64,000 nt of DNA from Streptomyces sp. CB00316. Its GTDB lineage: Bacteria; Actinomycetota; Actinomycetes; Streptomycetales; Streptomycetaceae. The stretch is taken from NCBI RefSeq assembly GCF_001905595.1, contig NZ_LIXI01000010.1, forward strand, positions 186,001-250,000, read 5' to 3'. A program made the position numbers and the translations under genes. The notes beneath the pieces were generated by a model, which saw only the letters and a list, made by a program, of their open reading frames with translations, was not told the origin of the DNA and made no database searches. Positions 24,596 to 35,856 of the stretch are shown here, piece after piece (position 1 is the stretch's first letter; each line of letters opens with the position of its first letter).

Positions 24596-25309
24596 TCACC
24601 CGCTCCGCGGGATCACCGGCCAGGCCTGCTCCACCACAGCCGTCGGGTTCGCCGTACGGCGGAGGTACGCCTGCAGCGAGGCGGACTGTTCGGCGGCCGC
24701 CCGGACCTGGAGGGCGTGGAGCTCGGTGGGGGGCAGGGTGCTGACCGGGCGGTGGCGCTCGCCCATCCGGCGGACCACGCGGACCGCCGCCACCGCGTCG
24801 GCGGTCGCGTCGTGGGCGTCGGACAGGGTCACACCGTAGTGCTCGCACAGGGCTTGGAGGGCCCGCTTGCCCTTGCGGTACTTGTCGACGTGCTTGTCGA
24901 TCACCAGGGGGTCGATGACGGGCGAGGGCACGCCGCCGATCCGCTGCTCGACGGAGTCCAGTCCGTACCGCCCGCATTCGCGGTCCAGGAGCGAGAGGTC
25001 GTAGCGCGCGTTCATCACCACCAGCGGCACACCGGAGCGCAGTACCTCGGCGACCGCGTGGGCGATCTCCTCCACGGCCGAGGCCGCCCGGGCGCCGTGC
25101 TTGCGGGCGTGGTCCGTGCCGATGCCGTGGATCGCGGAGGCCTGCTCGGGTATCGCCACCCCCGGATCGAGCAGCCAGGTCCGCTGCTCGGCGACCGTCC
25201 CGTCCGGCTCCAGCCGGACCAGCGCGGCGGTGACGATGCGGTCGGTCTCGACGTCGGTCCCCGTCGTCTCCAGGTCGAAGCCGACCAGTGGTCCCTGATG
25301 CCAGCTCAT
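24596..25309 (-). CDS. DEDDh 3'-5' exonuclease (DnaQ/epsilon-like)
   Basis: A 237-residue exonuclease domain protein. Motif I FDLETTGTDVETDRI, motif II NARYDLSLLDRE and motif III HDATADAVA with the DEDDh histidine (SDAHDATADA) are intact, giving a two-metal nuclease. It lacks polymerase or helicase parts, so it is a stand-alone epsilon-like protein acting on DNA ends or RNA. ATG 25309 has GAAGGAGGT upstream. Confidence 0.9.
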   Translation of the reverse strand: MSWHQGPLVGFDLETTGTDVETDRIVTAALVRLEPDGTVAEQRTWLLDPGVAIPEQASAIHGIGTDHARKHGARAASAVEEIAHAVAEVLRSGVPLVVMNARYDLSLLDRECGRYGLDSVEQRIGGVPSPVIDPLVIDKHVDKYRKGKRALQALCEHYGVTLSDAHDATADAVAAVRVVRRMGERHRPVSTLPPTELHALQVRAAAEQSASLQAYLRRTANPTAVVEQAWPVIPRSG

Positions 25310-25410
25310 CCCGATACCTCCTTCGTGGTGCTCCCCCGTGGTGCTCTCCCCCGAGTGATGACCACCTTCGCACGCGGCACTGACAACGACGGGGACGGGT
25401 GGCGGGAGCC

Positions 25411-26676
25411 CTACGACACCGGGCGTGAGTCCGTCCAGACCGACTCGAACTCCTCCCGGTACGTCTCGAAGAGGCCGCTCTCGCTGTCCTGCCCGGCCCG
25501 CACCACCGTGCGCCGCCCTCCGCCGCGCAGCACCAGCACCGGCGCCTCCATGCCCCGGGCCCGCCGCAGATAGGGCTGGACGACACCCACCGCGTCCGCC
25601 CCGTCGCCGTCCACCAGGTACGCGGTGAAGCGCGGGGTCTCGTCGAAGACCTGGATCTCGAAGGCACCCGGGTCGCGGAGCCTGGAGCGGACCCGGCGCA
25701 TGTGGAGGATGTTCATCTCCACCGAGCGGCTCAGCTCGCCCTTCTTGAGGCCCAGTTCCCGCTCCCGGCGCTTCACCGCACTGCTGGCCGGGTTGATGAA
25801 GAGCAGCCGGACCCGGCACCCCGACTCGGCGAGCCGGACCAGCCGACGGCCGGAGAAGTTCTGGACGAGCAGGTTGAGGCCTATGCCGATGGCGTCCAGC
25901 CGCCGCGCCCCGCCGAACAGGTCCTCGGCCGGCAGCTGCCGCTGGAGCCGGACCCGGTCGGGGTGGACGGAGACCACGTCCGCGTACCGGTCGCCGACCA
26001 GCTCCTCCACCGCGTCCACCGGCAGCCGGTCGGCGGAGGGCACGGAGGCCCCGCTGCCGAGGATGTCCAGGAGGCGGGCGGAGGCCCGCTCCGCCTGGGC
26101 GAGCACCGCCTCGTTCAGAGCGCGGTTGCGGGAGACGACGTTGCGGGTCACCTCCAGCTCGTCGAGGGCCAGCTCGACGTCCCGCCGGTCGTCGAAGTAC
26201 GGCTCGAAGCACGGCCAGTGCTGGACCATCAGCTCCCGCAGCTGCGGGAGCGTGAGGAAGCTGAGGACGTTGTCGTCGGCCGGGTCCAGCAGATAGCCCT
26301 TGCGCCGCGACACCTCGCGCACGGCGACGGCCCGCTGCACCCACTCCTGCCCGGCCGGTCCGGCCGCGGCCACCACCCAGTCGTCGCCGTGCACCGGCTC
26401 GTAGATCGGCCGGAGCACCGCGGCGACGACCGCGCGCAGTCTCTGTTCGACCAGATTCAGCCAGATGTAGGCGCGCCCGGCCCGCTGCGCACGGGTACGT
26501 ACCTCGCTCCAGGCCTCGGCGCCCCACTCCAGCTCGGCACCGATCTCCATGGGCTGCGCAAGGGACACCGCCCCGGGCGGCGCATCGGTCGATTCCCCCT
26601 CGTGACCTGCGTCACCTGGGGGTAGCTCGAACCCTCCCGAGCTCACCCGCGTACCGCCTTCCACTCCCCCACCCAA
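25411..26676 (-). CDS. SAV2148-family HEPN domain protein
   Basis: A 421-residue protein conserved across Streptomyces under this name. An N-terminal Gly/Ser/Pro stretch leads to a HEPN-like helical region (RAGRAYIWLNLVEQRLRAVV, VREVSRRKGYLLDPADDN, VTRNVVSRNRALNEA; the R-x4-6-H or R-N-R character is HEPN-like), then a phospholipase-D-like or nucleotide-type C-terminal part (LLFINPASSAVKRRERELG, LRGGGRRTVVRAG). It may be an RNase or a scaffold. The extreme N-terminus is uncertain: TTG 26676 or GTG 26664. Function is not established. Confidence 0.8.
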   Translation of the reverse strand: MGGGVEGGTRVSSGGFELPPGDAGHEGESTDAPPGAVSLAQPMEIGAELEWGAEAWSEVRTRAQRAGRAYIWLNLVEQRLRAVVAAVLRPIYEPVHGDDWVVAAAGPAGQEWVQRAVAVREVSRRKGYLLDPADDNVLSFLTLPQLRELMVQHWPCFEPYFDDRRDVELALDELEVTRNVVSRNRALNEAVLAQAERASARLLDILGSGASVPSADRLPVDAVEELVGDRYADVVSVHPDRVRLQRQLPAEDLFGGARRLDAIGIGLNLLVQNFSGRRLVRLAESGCRVRLLFINPASSAVKRRERELGLKKGELSRSVEMNILHMRRVRSRLRDPGAFEIQVFDETPRFTAYLVDGDGADAVGVVQPYLRRARGMEAPVLVLRGGGRRTVVRAGQDSESGLFETYREEFESVWTDSRPVS

Positions 26677-27040
26677 CGATCAAGGAAGGGTACTCCGGGA
26701 GCGGGATCCGATGCAGCCCGATGGCCGGGCCGGTTTCCCAACTCCCGTTTCGCAGCGGCCTGTTCCTTGTGGCGAGATCGGGTGGAGTGAGCTGATTCAT
26801 AGTGATTAGGCACCCCGACGAAGGCCGCGATCCGGACGCCGCCCGGCCGGGCGTGTCCGTAATCGCGTCCGGGGCGGCACCCCGGTGTCCGAAGTTGACC
26901 GGTGTGGCCGGAGCCGGACGACGGGACCCGGCCGCACCGTGTGACGTACTAGGTGCGCGCCCCACTTTCGGGGAGTATTCGGGGAGTAACGGGCCGAGGA
27001 AAGCCACCGCACCCGGATCAGAAGTGGAAGAGTCTCATCT
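26677..27040. other. Divergent intergenic region between the HEPN gene and glgX
   Basis: This 364-base gap separates two divergent starts and must hold both promoters. Around 26790-26815 there is an A/T-richer patch (TGATTCATAGTGATTAGG). No gene, hairpin or repeat stands out. The glgX ribosome site is a GGAAGAG shortly before 27041. Confidence 0.6.
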
Positions 27041-29170
<2,130 letters not shown>

Positions 29171-29203
29171 AGCCCTGCCCACAGGTTCGACAAGGGTGAG
29201 CGT

Positions 29204-29237
29204 CCCGCCCGGGGTGACACAGGTCGCCCCGGGCGGG
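29204..29237 (+). terminator. Hairpin between glgX and treY
   Basis: CCCGCCCGGGGTGA (29204-29217) pairs with TCGCCCCGGGCGGG (29224-29237) with one G-U pair and a six-base loop. It lies in the 81-base glgX-treY gap, 14 bases before the treY start, so it may end glgX transcripts or mask the treY start. Confidence 0.55.
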
Positions 29238-29251
29238 GTACGTAGAAGTGC

Positions 29252-31639
29252 ATGACGCCCACCGCCACGTACCGGCTTCAGATCCAGCCCGACTTCCCCT
29301 TTCCGGCGGCCGAGAAGGCGGTGCCGTACCTGGCCGCGCTCGGCGTCTCCCATCTGCACCTCTCGCCCGTCCTGGAGGCGGTCCCCGGCTCCCGGCACGG
29401 CTACGACGTGGTCGACCACAGCCGCGTACGGGAGGAGCTGGGCGGCGAGGAGGGGCTGCGCAGCCTCGCCGCCACCGCCCGGCAGCACGGGCTCGGGCTG
29501 GTCCTCGACATCGTGCCGAACCACATGGCCGCCGTGCCCCGCCACAACCGCCAGCTCTGGGAGGTCCTCCGCGAGGGCCGCGCCTCCCCGTACGCCAGCT
29601 GGTTCGACATCGACTGGGCGGCGGGCGGCGACAAGGTGCTGCTCCCTGTTCTGGCCGGTCCGCTCGGCGGCGAGCTGGAAGCCCTCAGCGTCGACGTCGA
29701 CGCGGAAGTGCTGCGCTACGGCGAGCAGGAGTTCCCGCTGCGGGCGGGCACGGCGGACCTTCCGCTGACCGAGCTTCTCGACGCCCAGCACTACCGGCTC
29801 GCCTGGTGGCGGCTGGCCCGTACCGAGCTGAACTACCGCCGCTTCTTCACCGTCTCCGAGCTGATCGGCGTCCGCGTCGAACACCCCGAGGTCTTCGACG
29901 CCACCCACGGGAAGGTACTCGAACTCCTCCGCGACGGGGTGCTGGACGGATTGCGCATCGACCACCCGGACGGCCTGGCCGACCCGGCCGCGTACCTGCG
30001 GCAGCTGAACGAGGCCACCGGCGGCCGGTGGACGGTCGTGGAGAAGATCCTCACCGGCGACGAACCCCTCCCGGCCGGCTGGGCGGTCGCCGGGACGACG
30101 GGGTACGACGCGCTGCACCGGATCGACGGGCTGTTCACCGACCCGGCGGGCGCTGCGGAGCTGCTCGGCCGCTACCGGGAGTTCGCGGGCCCGCCAGGCG
30201 ACCGGGGCGGCTACTGGAAGGCGACCGTCCGCCGGGCCGCGTACCGGGTGGCCACCCACGAACTGGCCTCCGAGACGGCCTGGCTGACCCGGCTGGCGGC
30301 CTCCGTCTGCGCCGCCGACCCCGCCCTGCGCGACCACGCGCCCTGGGCGCTGCGGACGGCGATCCGGGAGCTGCTGGTGCGGGTGCCGGTCTACCGGCCG
30401 TACGTCACGGCGGGCGTACCGCCGACCCGGATCGCGGAGGAGACGCTTCCGGACGATGCCGTACGGGACGCGAAGGCGGTGTTCTCCGTGCCGGAGGAGG
30501 CCGCCGCCGTCGACGTCGTACGGGATCTGGCGCTCGGGCGGCTGGGGGACGGCGAGGAACAGGCGTCCTTCTGCGCCCGGTTCGCGCAGACCGCGTCCGC
30601 GCTGCACGCGAAGTCGGTGGAGGACACGGCGTTCTACCGGTACGTGCCTCTGATCTCGGCCACGGAGGTGGGCGGGGACCCGGGGCAGCCCGCGGTGACG
30701 GTGGACGCGTTCCACGCCTTCGCCACCCGGATCGCGCGGGAGTGGCCCGCCACGGGGACGGTCCTGACCACGCACGACACCAAGCGCAGCGCCGATGTCC
30801 GGGCCCGGATCGCGGTCCTGTCGGAGTGTCCGGAGCGGTGGGCCGGGCTGGTGGCCGAGCTGACGGCGGTCACGCCCGTCGCGGCGCCGGATCCGCAGCT
30901 GGCGTGGCAGGCCTGGCAGTCCGGTTACGGCTGCGCGCCGCTGCCCGCCGAGGAGCTGGGCGCCCGGCTGGAGCCCGCCCTGCTCAAGGCGGTGCGCGAG
31001 GGAGGGCTGTTCACGAGCTGGACGGAGCCGGACGAGGCGTACGAGAGGGCGGTGACGGACTTCGTCGCGGCGGGCCCGGGCAACGGTTCCGGTACGGCCC
31101 GGGGGCTGGTGGCCGGCTTCGCCGAGTCGCTGGCCCCGCATGTACGGGCCAACGTGCTGGGGGCGGCGCTGGTGCAGCTGACGATGCCCGGGGTGCCGGA
31201 CCTGTACCAGGGGACGGAGAGCGAGTATCTGGCCCTGGTCGACCCGGACAACCGGCGCCCGTTCCGGCGGCCGGACGAGCCGGCGGATGAGAAGCAGGAG
31301 GTGACGGCGGCGGCACTGGGGCTGCGGCGGGAGCTGCCGGAGGTGTTCGGGGAGTCGGGGACGTACGTGCCGCTGGAGGCGCGGGGTGCGGCGGCCGGGC
31401 ATGTGGTGGCGTTCTCCCGGTCCGGCGAGGTGGTGGTGGCGGTGACCCGGCTGTCGCTGCGGCTCGCGGAGGACGGGGGGTGGCGGGACACGGTGGTGGA
31501 GTTGCCGGACGGGGGGCCGTGGCGGGATGTGCTGGCGGCCTCGTCCTCGCCGGGGCGGGAGTTCGCGGGGGGTGCGGTGGCGGCCCGGGAACTGTTCCGG
31601 GAACGGCCGGTGGCGCTGTTGCGGCGGGTACGGGGGTGA
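29252..31639 (+). CDS. treY: Malto-oligosyltrehalose synthase
   Basis: A 795-residue GH13 transglycosylase that turns the reducing end of maltodextrins into a trehalosyl unit. Conserved regions: TYRLQIQPDFPFPAAEKAVPYL (opening, given in part), VLDIVPNHMA, GLRIDHPDGLADP (nucleophile Asp), TVVEKILTGDEPLP (Glu), and TTHDTKRSADVRAR (Asp). The C-terminal beta domain ends in FRERPVALLRRVRG. The length is family-typical. The partner hydrolase treZ is not adjacent but lies about 5.8 kb downstream. The ribosome site (GAAG) is weak and the terminator-like hairpin is very near the start. Confidence 0.95.
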   Translation: MTPTATYRLQIQPDFPFPAAEKAVPYLAALGVSHLHLSPVLEAVPGSRHGYDVVDHSRVREELGGEEGLRSLAATARQHGLGLVLDIVPNHMAAVPRHNRQLWEVLREGRASPYASWFDIDWAAGGDKVLLPVLAGPLGGELEALSVDVDAEVLRYGEQEFPLRAGTADLPLTELLDAQHYRLAWWRLARTELNYRRFFTVSELIGVRVEHPEVFDATHGKVLELLRDGVLDGLRIDHPDGLADPAAYLRQLNEATGGRWTVVEKILTGDEPLPAGWAVAGTTGYDALHRIDGLFTDPAGAAELLGRYREFAGPPGDRGGYWKATVRRAAYRVATHELASETAWLTRLAASVCAADPALRDHAPWALRTAIRELLVRVPVYRPYVTAGVPPTRIAEETLPDDAVRDAKAVFSVPEEAAAVDVVRDLALGRLGDGEEQASFCARFAQTASALHAKSVEDTAFYRYVPLISATEVGGDPGQPAVTVDAFHAFATRIAREWPATGTVLTTHDTKRSADVRARIAVLSECPERWAGLVAELTAVTPVAAPDPQLAWQAWQSGYGCAPLPAEELGARLEPALLKAVREGGLFTSWTEPDEAYERAVTDFVAAGPGNGSGTARGLVAGFAESLAPHVRANVLGAALVQLTMPGVPDLYQGTESEYLALVDPDNRRPFRRPDEPADEKQEVTAAALGLRRELPEVFGESGTYVPLEARGAAAGHVVAFSRSGEVVVAVTRLSLRLAEDGGWRDTVVELPDGGPWRDVLAASSSPGREFAGGAVAARELFRERPVALLRRVRG

Positions 31640-31683
31640 CGCCCGGACCGGAGGGTACGGGGCGCCCGGTCCCGGTAGATCGG

Positions 31684-32703
31684 TCAGGACGGACGCACGA
31701 GGAGGGTCCGCGGTCCCCGCGTGAGCACCCCGCTGGAGACCGGACGGAAGCCGTCGGCCCAGCGGATGCCGGGCATCGCCGTCAGCAGGGCGCGCAGTCC
31801 ATGTCCGGCCTCCAGCCGGCCGAGCAGGGCGGCGGGGCAGCCGGCCGGGCCGGTGAGCAGGGGGTCGGCGTCGGCGCGCAGCGGGTCGAACCGGTCGGGG
31901 GCGGCGAACCGGGCCGGGTCGCGCCCCGCCGCGCCGATGAGGCAGGCGACGGGAGCCCCGGCGGGCAGTGTGCCGCCGCTGACGCGGACCTCGGTGCGGG
32001 TGCGGCGCAGCACGATCTGGACGGGCGGGTCACGGCGCAGCGTCTCCGTCCAGGCCCGGCCGAGCAGCATCCCGGCCCCTGCCCCTGGTCCTGCTCCGCC
32101 CGCCACGGCGGCCAGCAGGTCCGGGTCGTCCAGCATGTTCGCGAGGAACGAGGCGAGGGCCCGCTCCCGGAGCCCGGGGTGCCGGGCGCAGTCGGCGGTG
32201 CCCACGCCGGTCCGGACCGGTGCGTTCAGCTCCGGCGAGGAGAGCCCTGCGGGGAGCCACCGGCAGAACTCGCCGACCAGGTCGGCCTGGTCGCGCCCGG
32301 CTATCCGGCGGGCCAGGACGTACGCGGTGCGCTCCACGGCGGAGGCGGCGGCCGGGGTGCTGTCCATGAACCGGTCCGGACCGCTGCCGGGCAGCGGCGT
32401 ACAGACCAGGCTGCCCCGGCAGAGCCCCAGCGGGGTGGGGACCGGGCCGCGCGGGGCCCCGTCGCGCGGGTAGCCGGTGAAGCGGGGGTCGGTGAGGGCC
32501 AGGGCCACGTCCGCGTACCGGCTCAGCAGCCAGGCGCCGAGGGGCGGGTCGTAGCCGAGCGGAAAGTCCGTGCGGAGGATCCGGTAGAGGCGCAGGCGGT
32601 ACGGGTCGGTCGAGGCGCCCGGCTCCAGCAGTCCCGGCTGCCCGCCCGCCAGCCGGTGCGGGCGGCGGGCGGGGGGCAGCGCCTCGGAGCGGTCGGCCGG
32701 CAT
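31684..32703 (-). CDS. Cytochrome P450-like protein with degenerate heme loop
   Basis: A 339-residue protein, clearly shorter than the usual 400. P450 elements remain: an early YGDP-like LLSRYADVALALTDPRF, the K-helix E-T-L-R (ETLRRDPPVQ), VACLIGAAGRDPARFAAPDRFDP, and a Cys in the heme-loop position (GPAGCPAALLGRLEAGHGLRALL in two pieces). But F-x-x-G-x-H-x-C is reduced to L-T-G-P-A-G-C, the I-helix Thr region is shortened, and early helices are missing. It may be a non-catalytic or altered P450. It converges with treY (44-base gap). Partner redox genes are absent. Confidence 0.7.
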   Translation of the reverse strand: MPADRSEALPPARRPHRLAGGQPGLLEPGASTDPYRLRLYRILRTDFPLGYDPPLGAWLLSRYADVALALTDPRFTGYPRDGAPRGPVPTPLGLCRGSLVCTPLPGSGPDRFMDSTPAAASAVERTAYVLARRIAGRDQADLVGEFCRWLPAGLSSPELNAPVRTGVGTADCARHPGLRERALASFLANMLDDPDLLAAVAGGAGPGAGAGMLLGRAWTETLRRDPPVQIVLRRTRTEVRVSGGTLPAGAPVACLIGAAGRDPARFAAPDRFDPLRADADPLLTGPAGCPAALLGRLEAGHGLRALLTAMPGIRWADGFRPVSSGVLTRGPRTLLVRPS

Positions 32704-32854
32704 CCCTCGTCGCCCCCTGCGGTCGTGGCGTCGCCTGTCGACGCACCTGCCTCTCAGCGGACCACCGCCGGGGGCCCGGCGCAGTCGGCGTACGCCCGTT
32801 CGGGTGAGGGGACGCCGGGGCGGATGGGGTGGAGAGGGCGCGTTCCGGTGTCCC

Positions 32855-32878
32855 GGGGGGGGGGGGGGGGGGGGGGGG
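32855..32878. repeat. Homopolymer of 24 G
   Basis: A run of 24 consecutive G residues (C on the minus strand) between the P450-like start and the FHA stop. It lies 23 bases beyond the FHA stop codon. Such a run is prone to slippage and to assembly length error. Confidence 0.9.
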
Positions 32879-32901
32879 CGGCAGCCCTGAGAGGGGGCGG
32901 A

Positions 32902-33468
32902 TCAGGCGGGCGGGCGCAGCGAAGGGGCGGTCAGCCGGAAGCTCATCCGGCCGAAGCTCACCTGGTCCCCGTCGCGCACCGGGATGGAGCCGACGAGCCG
33001 CTGGCCGTTGACGCAGGTGCCGTTGGTGGAGCCGAGGTCGCGCAGGACCCAGCGGCCGTTCCGCACGGTGAGTTCGGCGTGCAGCCGGGAGACCGTCTCG
33101 TGGTTGAGACGCAGTCCGTTGGCCGGGTCGCGGCCGATGAGCAGCGGATACGGGCTCGGCGCGGGCAGCAGCAGCTTCGGGAGCCGCTCGGTCTGCCAGG
33201 CCCGGCGCAGCCGCCCCGGAAAGGCGGATATCCCGCCGACGGCCCTGACCAGCCCCTGCGAGATGCGGCTGCCGGTGTCCAGGTCCGAGGTGAGGGCCGC
33301 CAGTTCTTCGGGGCGGCGGGCGACAAGGGCGAGCTCCATGCGCCGCATGAAGGTGTCGTGCGACAGCTTGCCCTGTGCGGCACCCTCTCTGAGCACGCCG
33401 AGGACACGGTCGCGCTGGGCGTCCGACAGCCGCGCGGGATACGTGTGGAACTCGAAGGAGGACGTCAC
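32902..33468 (-). CDS. DUF1707 plus FHA domain protein
   Basis: A 188-residue cytoplasmic protein. Residues 9-62 (ARLSDAQRDRVLGVLREGAA, LSHDTFMRRMELALVARRPEEL) form the DUF1707 helical module, and residues 107-180 are a forkhead-associated domain with the phosphothreonine-binding residues Arg113 (IGRD), Ser127 and His130 (VSRLH), and Asn149 (STNG). It should bind a Ser/Thr-kinase target. I chose GTG 33468 since DUF1707 begins right after it; there is no clear ribosome site, so a leaderless message is possible. The partner kinase is not in this neighbourhood. Confidence 0.88.
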   Translation of the reverse strand: MTSSFEFHTYPARLSDAQRDRVLGVLREGAAQGKLSHDTFMRRMELALVARRPEELAALTSDLDTGSRISQGLVRAVGGISAFPGRLRRAWQTERLPKLLLPAPSPYPLLIGRDPANGLRLNHETVSRLHAELTVRNGRWVLRDLGSTNGTCVNGQRLVGSIPVRDGDQVSFGRMSFRLTAPSLRPPA

Positions 33469-33651
33469 ATCGACGATTGTCGGGCCGAGGGACCCGACGT
33501 GTCCAGAACAGCACCGCTTCCCGCCCGTGCCGACCTGCACCGGGGCTCGGCGGGATAATCGGTGGACACCGTGTCCGGGCCCCGGTTACGGTCGGCACCG
33601 ACGTAGGCCCGGGCCGTGGAAGTCCTGGAAGTCCTGGAGGGAGGCGAGACC

Positions 33652-33744
33652 GTGCGTGAGAACACCACCGGCATGACCGGCATCCGCAGCTTCTCGTCCC
33701 CGCGCTCCCGCTCCGCCCACCGGGCGGAGTCGGACCCCGTCTGA
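33652..33744 (+). CDS. Possible 30-codon upstream ORF
   Basis: A GTG at 33652 preceded by GGAGGGAGGCGAG, a very good ribosome site, opens a 30-residue frame ending TGA 33742-33744, 62 bases before the GNAT gene. The peptide is Ser/Arg-rich (SFSSPRSRSAHRAE) with no recognised domain. It might be a leader peptide controlling the acetyltransferase. The only support is the ribosome site and position. Confidence 0.3.
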   Translation: MRENTTGMTGIRSFSSPRSRSAHRAESDPV

Positions 33745-33806
33745 CGTCTCGGAAAGCCTGACGTCCGACCGGGAGCGCGATATCTCGTCCCTGGAGGACT
33801 CTTTCC

Positions 33807-34730
33807 ATGACCGATCCGGTCATTCGCGCGCTCACCCCGAGCGACGCCAATCTTTTCCACTCCCTTCACGACAACGCTCTCGTCGGCCGTGGCGCCTTCG
33901 GCCACCGTTACGCCACCGTTTCGGACGGCGGCGAGTACCGCCCCGACTGGACCTGGGTCGCCCTGCGCGACAACACCGTGGTGGCCAGGGCCGCCTGGTG
34001 GGGCGCCCCCGACGACACCGCGCCCATCGCCCTCGACTGGTTCGACTTCGCGCCGGGCGAGGAGGAGGCGGGCGCCGAACTACTGCGCCGGGCCCCCTTC
34101 CGCAGCGAATACTCCCTGCTGGTGCCGCCCGGCTGGCGGGAGGCACCCGACGTCCGGGCCGCCGCCGAGTCGCGGATCGCCGCGGCGCGAGCGGCCGGTA
34201 TGGAGGTTCTCGTCGAGCGCTTCCGCTATGTGTGGACCCCCGGCTGTCCGCTGCCCGAGCGGCCGGGCCGGCTCACCTTCCGCCCCGAGCCGGACGACGC
34301 CGTGATCCTCGACGTACTGCGCCGGGTCCACTCGGTCACCCTGGACGCCCATGCCCGGCGGGCCATCGAGGGGCCGGGCGGTCTGGACGCGGCGGCCCAG
34401 GAGGAGTTGGACTTCTTCCGCTGGTGTCCCTCGCCCCGTGAGTGGTGGCAGCTGGCGTACACGCCGGACGGCGGTGTGGCCGGCATCCACGTGCCGGCGC
34501 ACAACCCGTCCGGGCCGTGCATCGGCTTCATCGGCGTCGTCCCCGAGGCGCGCGGGCACGGGTACGGCTACGACCTGCTGGTGGAGTGCACCCGCTTCCT
34601 GGTCGAACAGGGTGCGGAGTCCATCGCGGGCGCGACGGACTGCGGGAACGCGCCGATGGCGGCCGCGTTCGCCCGCGCCGGTCATCCCGTCACTCAGGAG
34701 CGCATCGACCTGGTGTTCGCCCAGGGGTGA
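33807..34730 (+). CDS. GNAT family N-acetyltransferase
   Basis: A 307-residue double-length protein. The C-terminal half is a canonical GNAT domain with PCIGFIGVVPEARGHGYGYD (acetyl-CoA loop R-G-H-G-Y-G) and a late TDCGNAPMAAAFARAGHPV block (N-x-P-M-x-x-x-F). The N-terminal half looks like a second, degenerate copy (VALRDNTVVARAAWWG, DWFDFAPGEEEAGAELL). ATG 33807 follows CTGGAGGA. The end overlaps the convergent fucosidase by 41 bases. Substrate unknown. Confidence 0.85.
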   Translation: MTDPVIRALTPSDANLFHSLHDNALVGRGAFGHRYATVSDGGEYRPDWTWVALRDNTVVARAAWWGAPDDTAPIALDWFDFAPGEEEAGAELLRRAPFRSEYSLLVPPGWREAPDVRAAAESRIAAARAAGMEVLVERFRYVWTPGCPLPERPGRLTFRPEPDDAVILDVLRRVHSVTLDAHARRAIEGPGGLDAAAQEELDFFRWCPSPREWWQLAYTPDGGVAGIHVPAHNPSGPCIGFIGVVPEARGHGYGYDLLVECTRFLVEQGAESIAGATDCGNAPMAAAFARAGHPVTQERIDLVFAQG

Positions 34731-35856
34731 GTGACCCGCTCGCCGCCTCCTCGGCGAGCCAGTCGAGACGGAGCTGCTGTTCGGCGGGGATCGTCGCGTC
34801 CTCGCCGCGCGGCCCCACGTTGAGCAGCAGGTTTCCGCCGTCGGCCGCCGTGTCGCGGACCAGTGAGGTCAGCGCGCGGCGGCCGATGAAGGCGTCCGGG
34901 CCGGAGTTGCGGTTGTAGCCGAAGCTGTGGTCGATGCCCCGGGTGATCTCGTACGGGTCGGAGCCGGTGTACCGGGCGTACTCCGGCGTACGGAAGTCGA
35001 AGTCCGGCGGGGTGCGCGGTACGAAGCCCTCGCCCTGCGCCACCGTGCGCCGGTCCCACCAGTCGTAGAGGGACTTGGCACCCGGCAGATTCAGTGCCCG
35101 CCAGTGCGGGGCGTACGGGAGCAGGCGGTCGTTGACGACGCCGTGGGGGACGGTGAAGCGGTAGAAGTCGGTGAGGGAGCGGATCTCGGTGGCGGAGGCC
35201 GGCCAGGCGATGTCGTTCCAGAGGATGTCGGGGCGGTAGCGCCGGATCAGTTCCCTCACCTGCGTGTCGGCGTACGCCGGGTAGCGGCCGCGCGGGACGG
35301 CGGAGAACATGTCGGCGGCGGTGCCGATGGGCCGGTCGTCGAAGGTCCAGTCGAGCCCGCCGGAGTAGTAGACACCGAACCGCAGGCCCTCGGCCCGAAC
35401 GGCCTCGGCGAACTCGCCGACCACGTCCCGGGTGGTGTGCCAGCCGGTGCGGTGCGGGTTCCGGGTCTCGGAGGGCCAGAGGCAGAAACCGTCGTGGTGC
35501 TTGGTGACCAGCACCGCGTACCCGGCGCCCGCCTCACGGAAGCTGCGCGCCCAGGCCGCCGGGTCCCAGGTGGCGAGCCCGTCCTCGAAGTCGCGGCCGA
35601 AGTCGGTGTAGGGGCGGGTGCCGTAGGAGGCGCGGTGGTGGGCGGCGGCCGGGGAGCCGGGGAAACGGAGGGAGTTCTCGTACCACTCCGCGTACGAGGT
35701 CCAGCCGAGCGGCGCACGCCGGCCCGCCACCGGAAGTTCGCCCGGCGGGACGTAGGGCGGGGCCCAGCCGGGGACGGAGGCGGGCGTCCAGTGAACGAAG
35801 ATCCCCAGCCGGGCCCGGGACCACCATGAAGCGACCATGGCGGGAGTATTGATCAT
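34690..35856 (-). CDS. Alpha-L-fucosidase (GH29)
   Basis: A 388-residue retaining glycosidase that removes L-fucose. It opens with WWSRARLGIFVHWTPASVPGWA, then YAVLVTKHHDGFCLWPSE, GVYYSGGLDWTF and the nucleophile loop RPDILWNDIAWP (Asp in W-N-D). It ends with GNLLLNVGPRGEDATIP. No signal peptide, so it is an intracellular enzyme acting on imported oligosaccharides. ATG 35856 overlaps the upstream beta-glucosidase stop by four bases, forming a two-gene operon. Confidence 0.92.
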   Translation of the reverse strand: MINTPAMVASWWSRARLGIFVHWTPASVPGWAPPYVPPGELPVAGRRAPLGWTSYAEWYENSLRFPGSPAAAHHRASYGTRPYTDFGRDFEDGLATWDPAAWARSFREAGAGYAVLVTKHHDGFCLWPSETRNPHRTGWHTTRDVVGEFAEAVRAEGLRFGVYYSGGLDWTFDDRPIGTAADMFSAVPRGRYPAYADTQVRELIRRYRPDILWNDIAWPASATEIRSLTDFYRFTVPHGVVNDRLLPYAPHWRALNLPGAKSLYDWWDRRTVAQGEGFVPRTPPDFDFRTPEYARYTGSDPYEITRGIDHSFGYNRNSGPDAFIGRRALTSLVRDTAADGGNLLLNVGPRGEDATIPAEQQLRLDWLAEEAASGSLTPGRTPGRCAPE

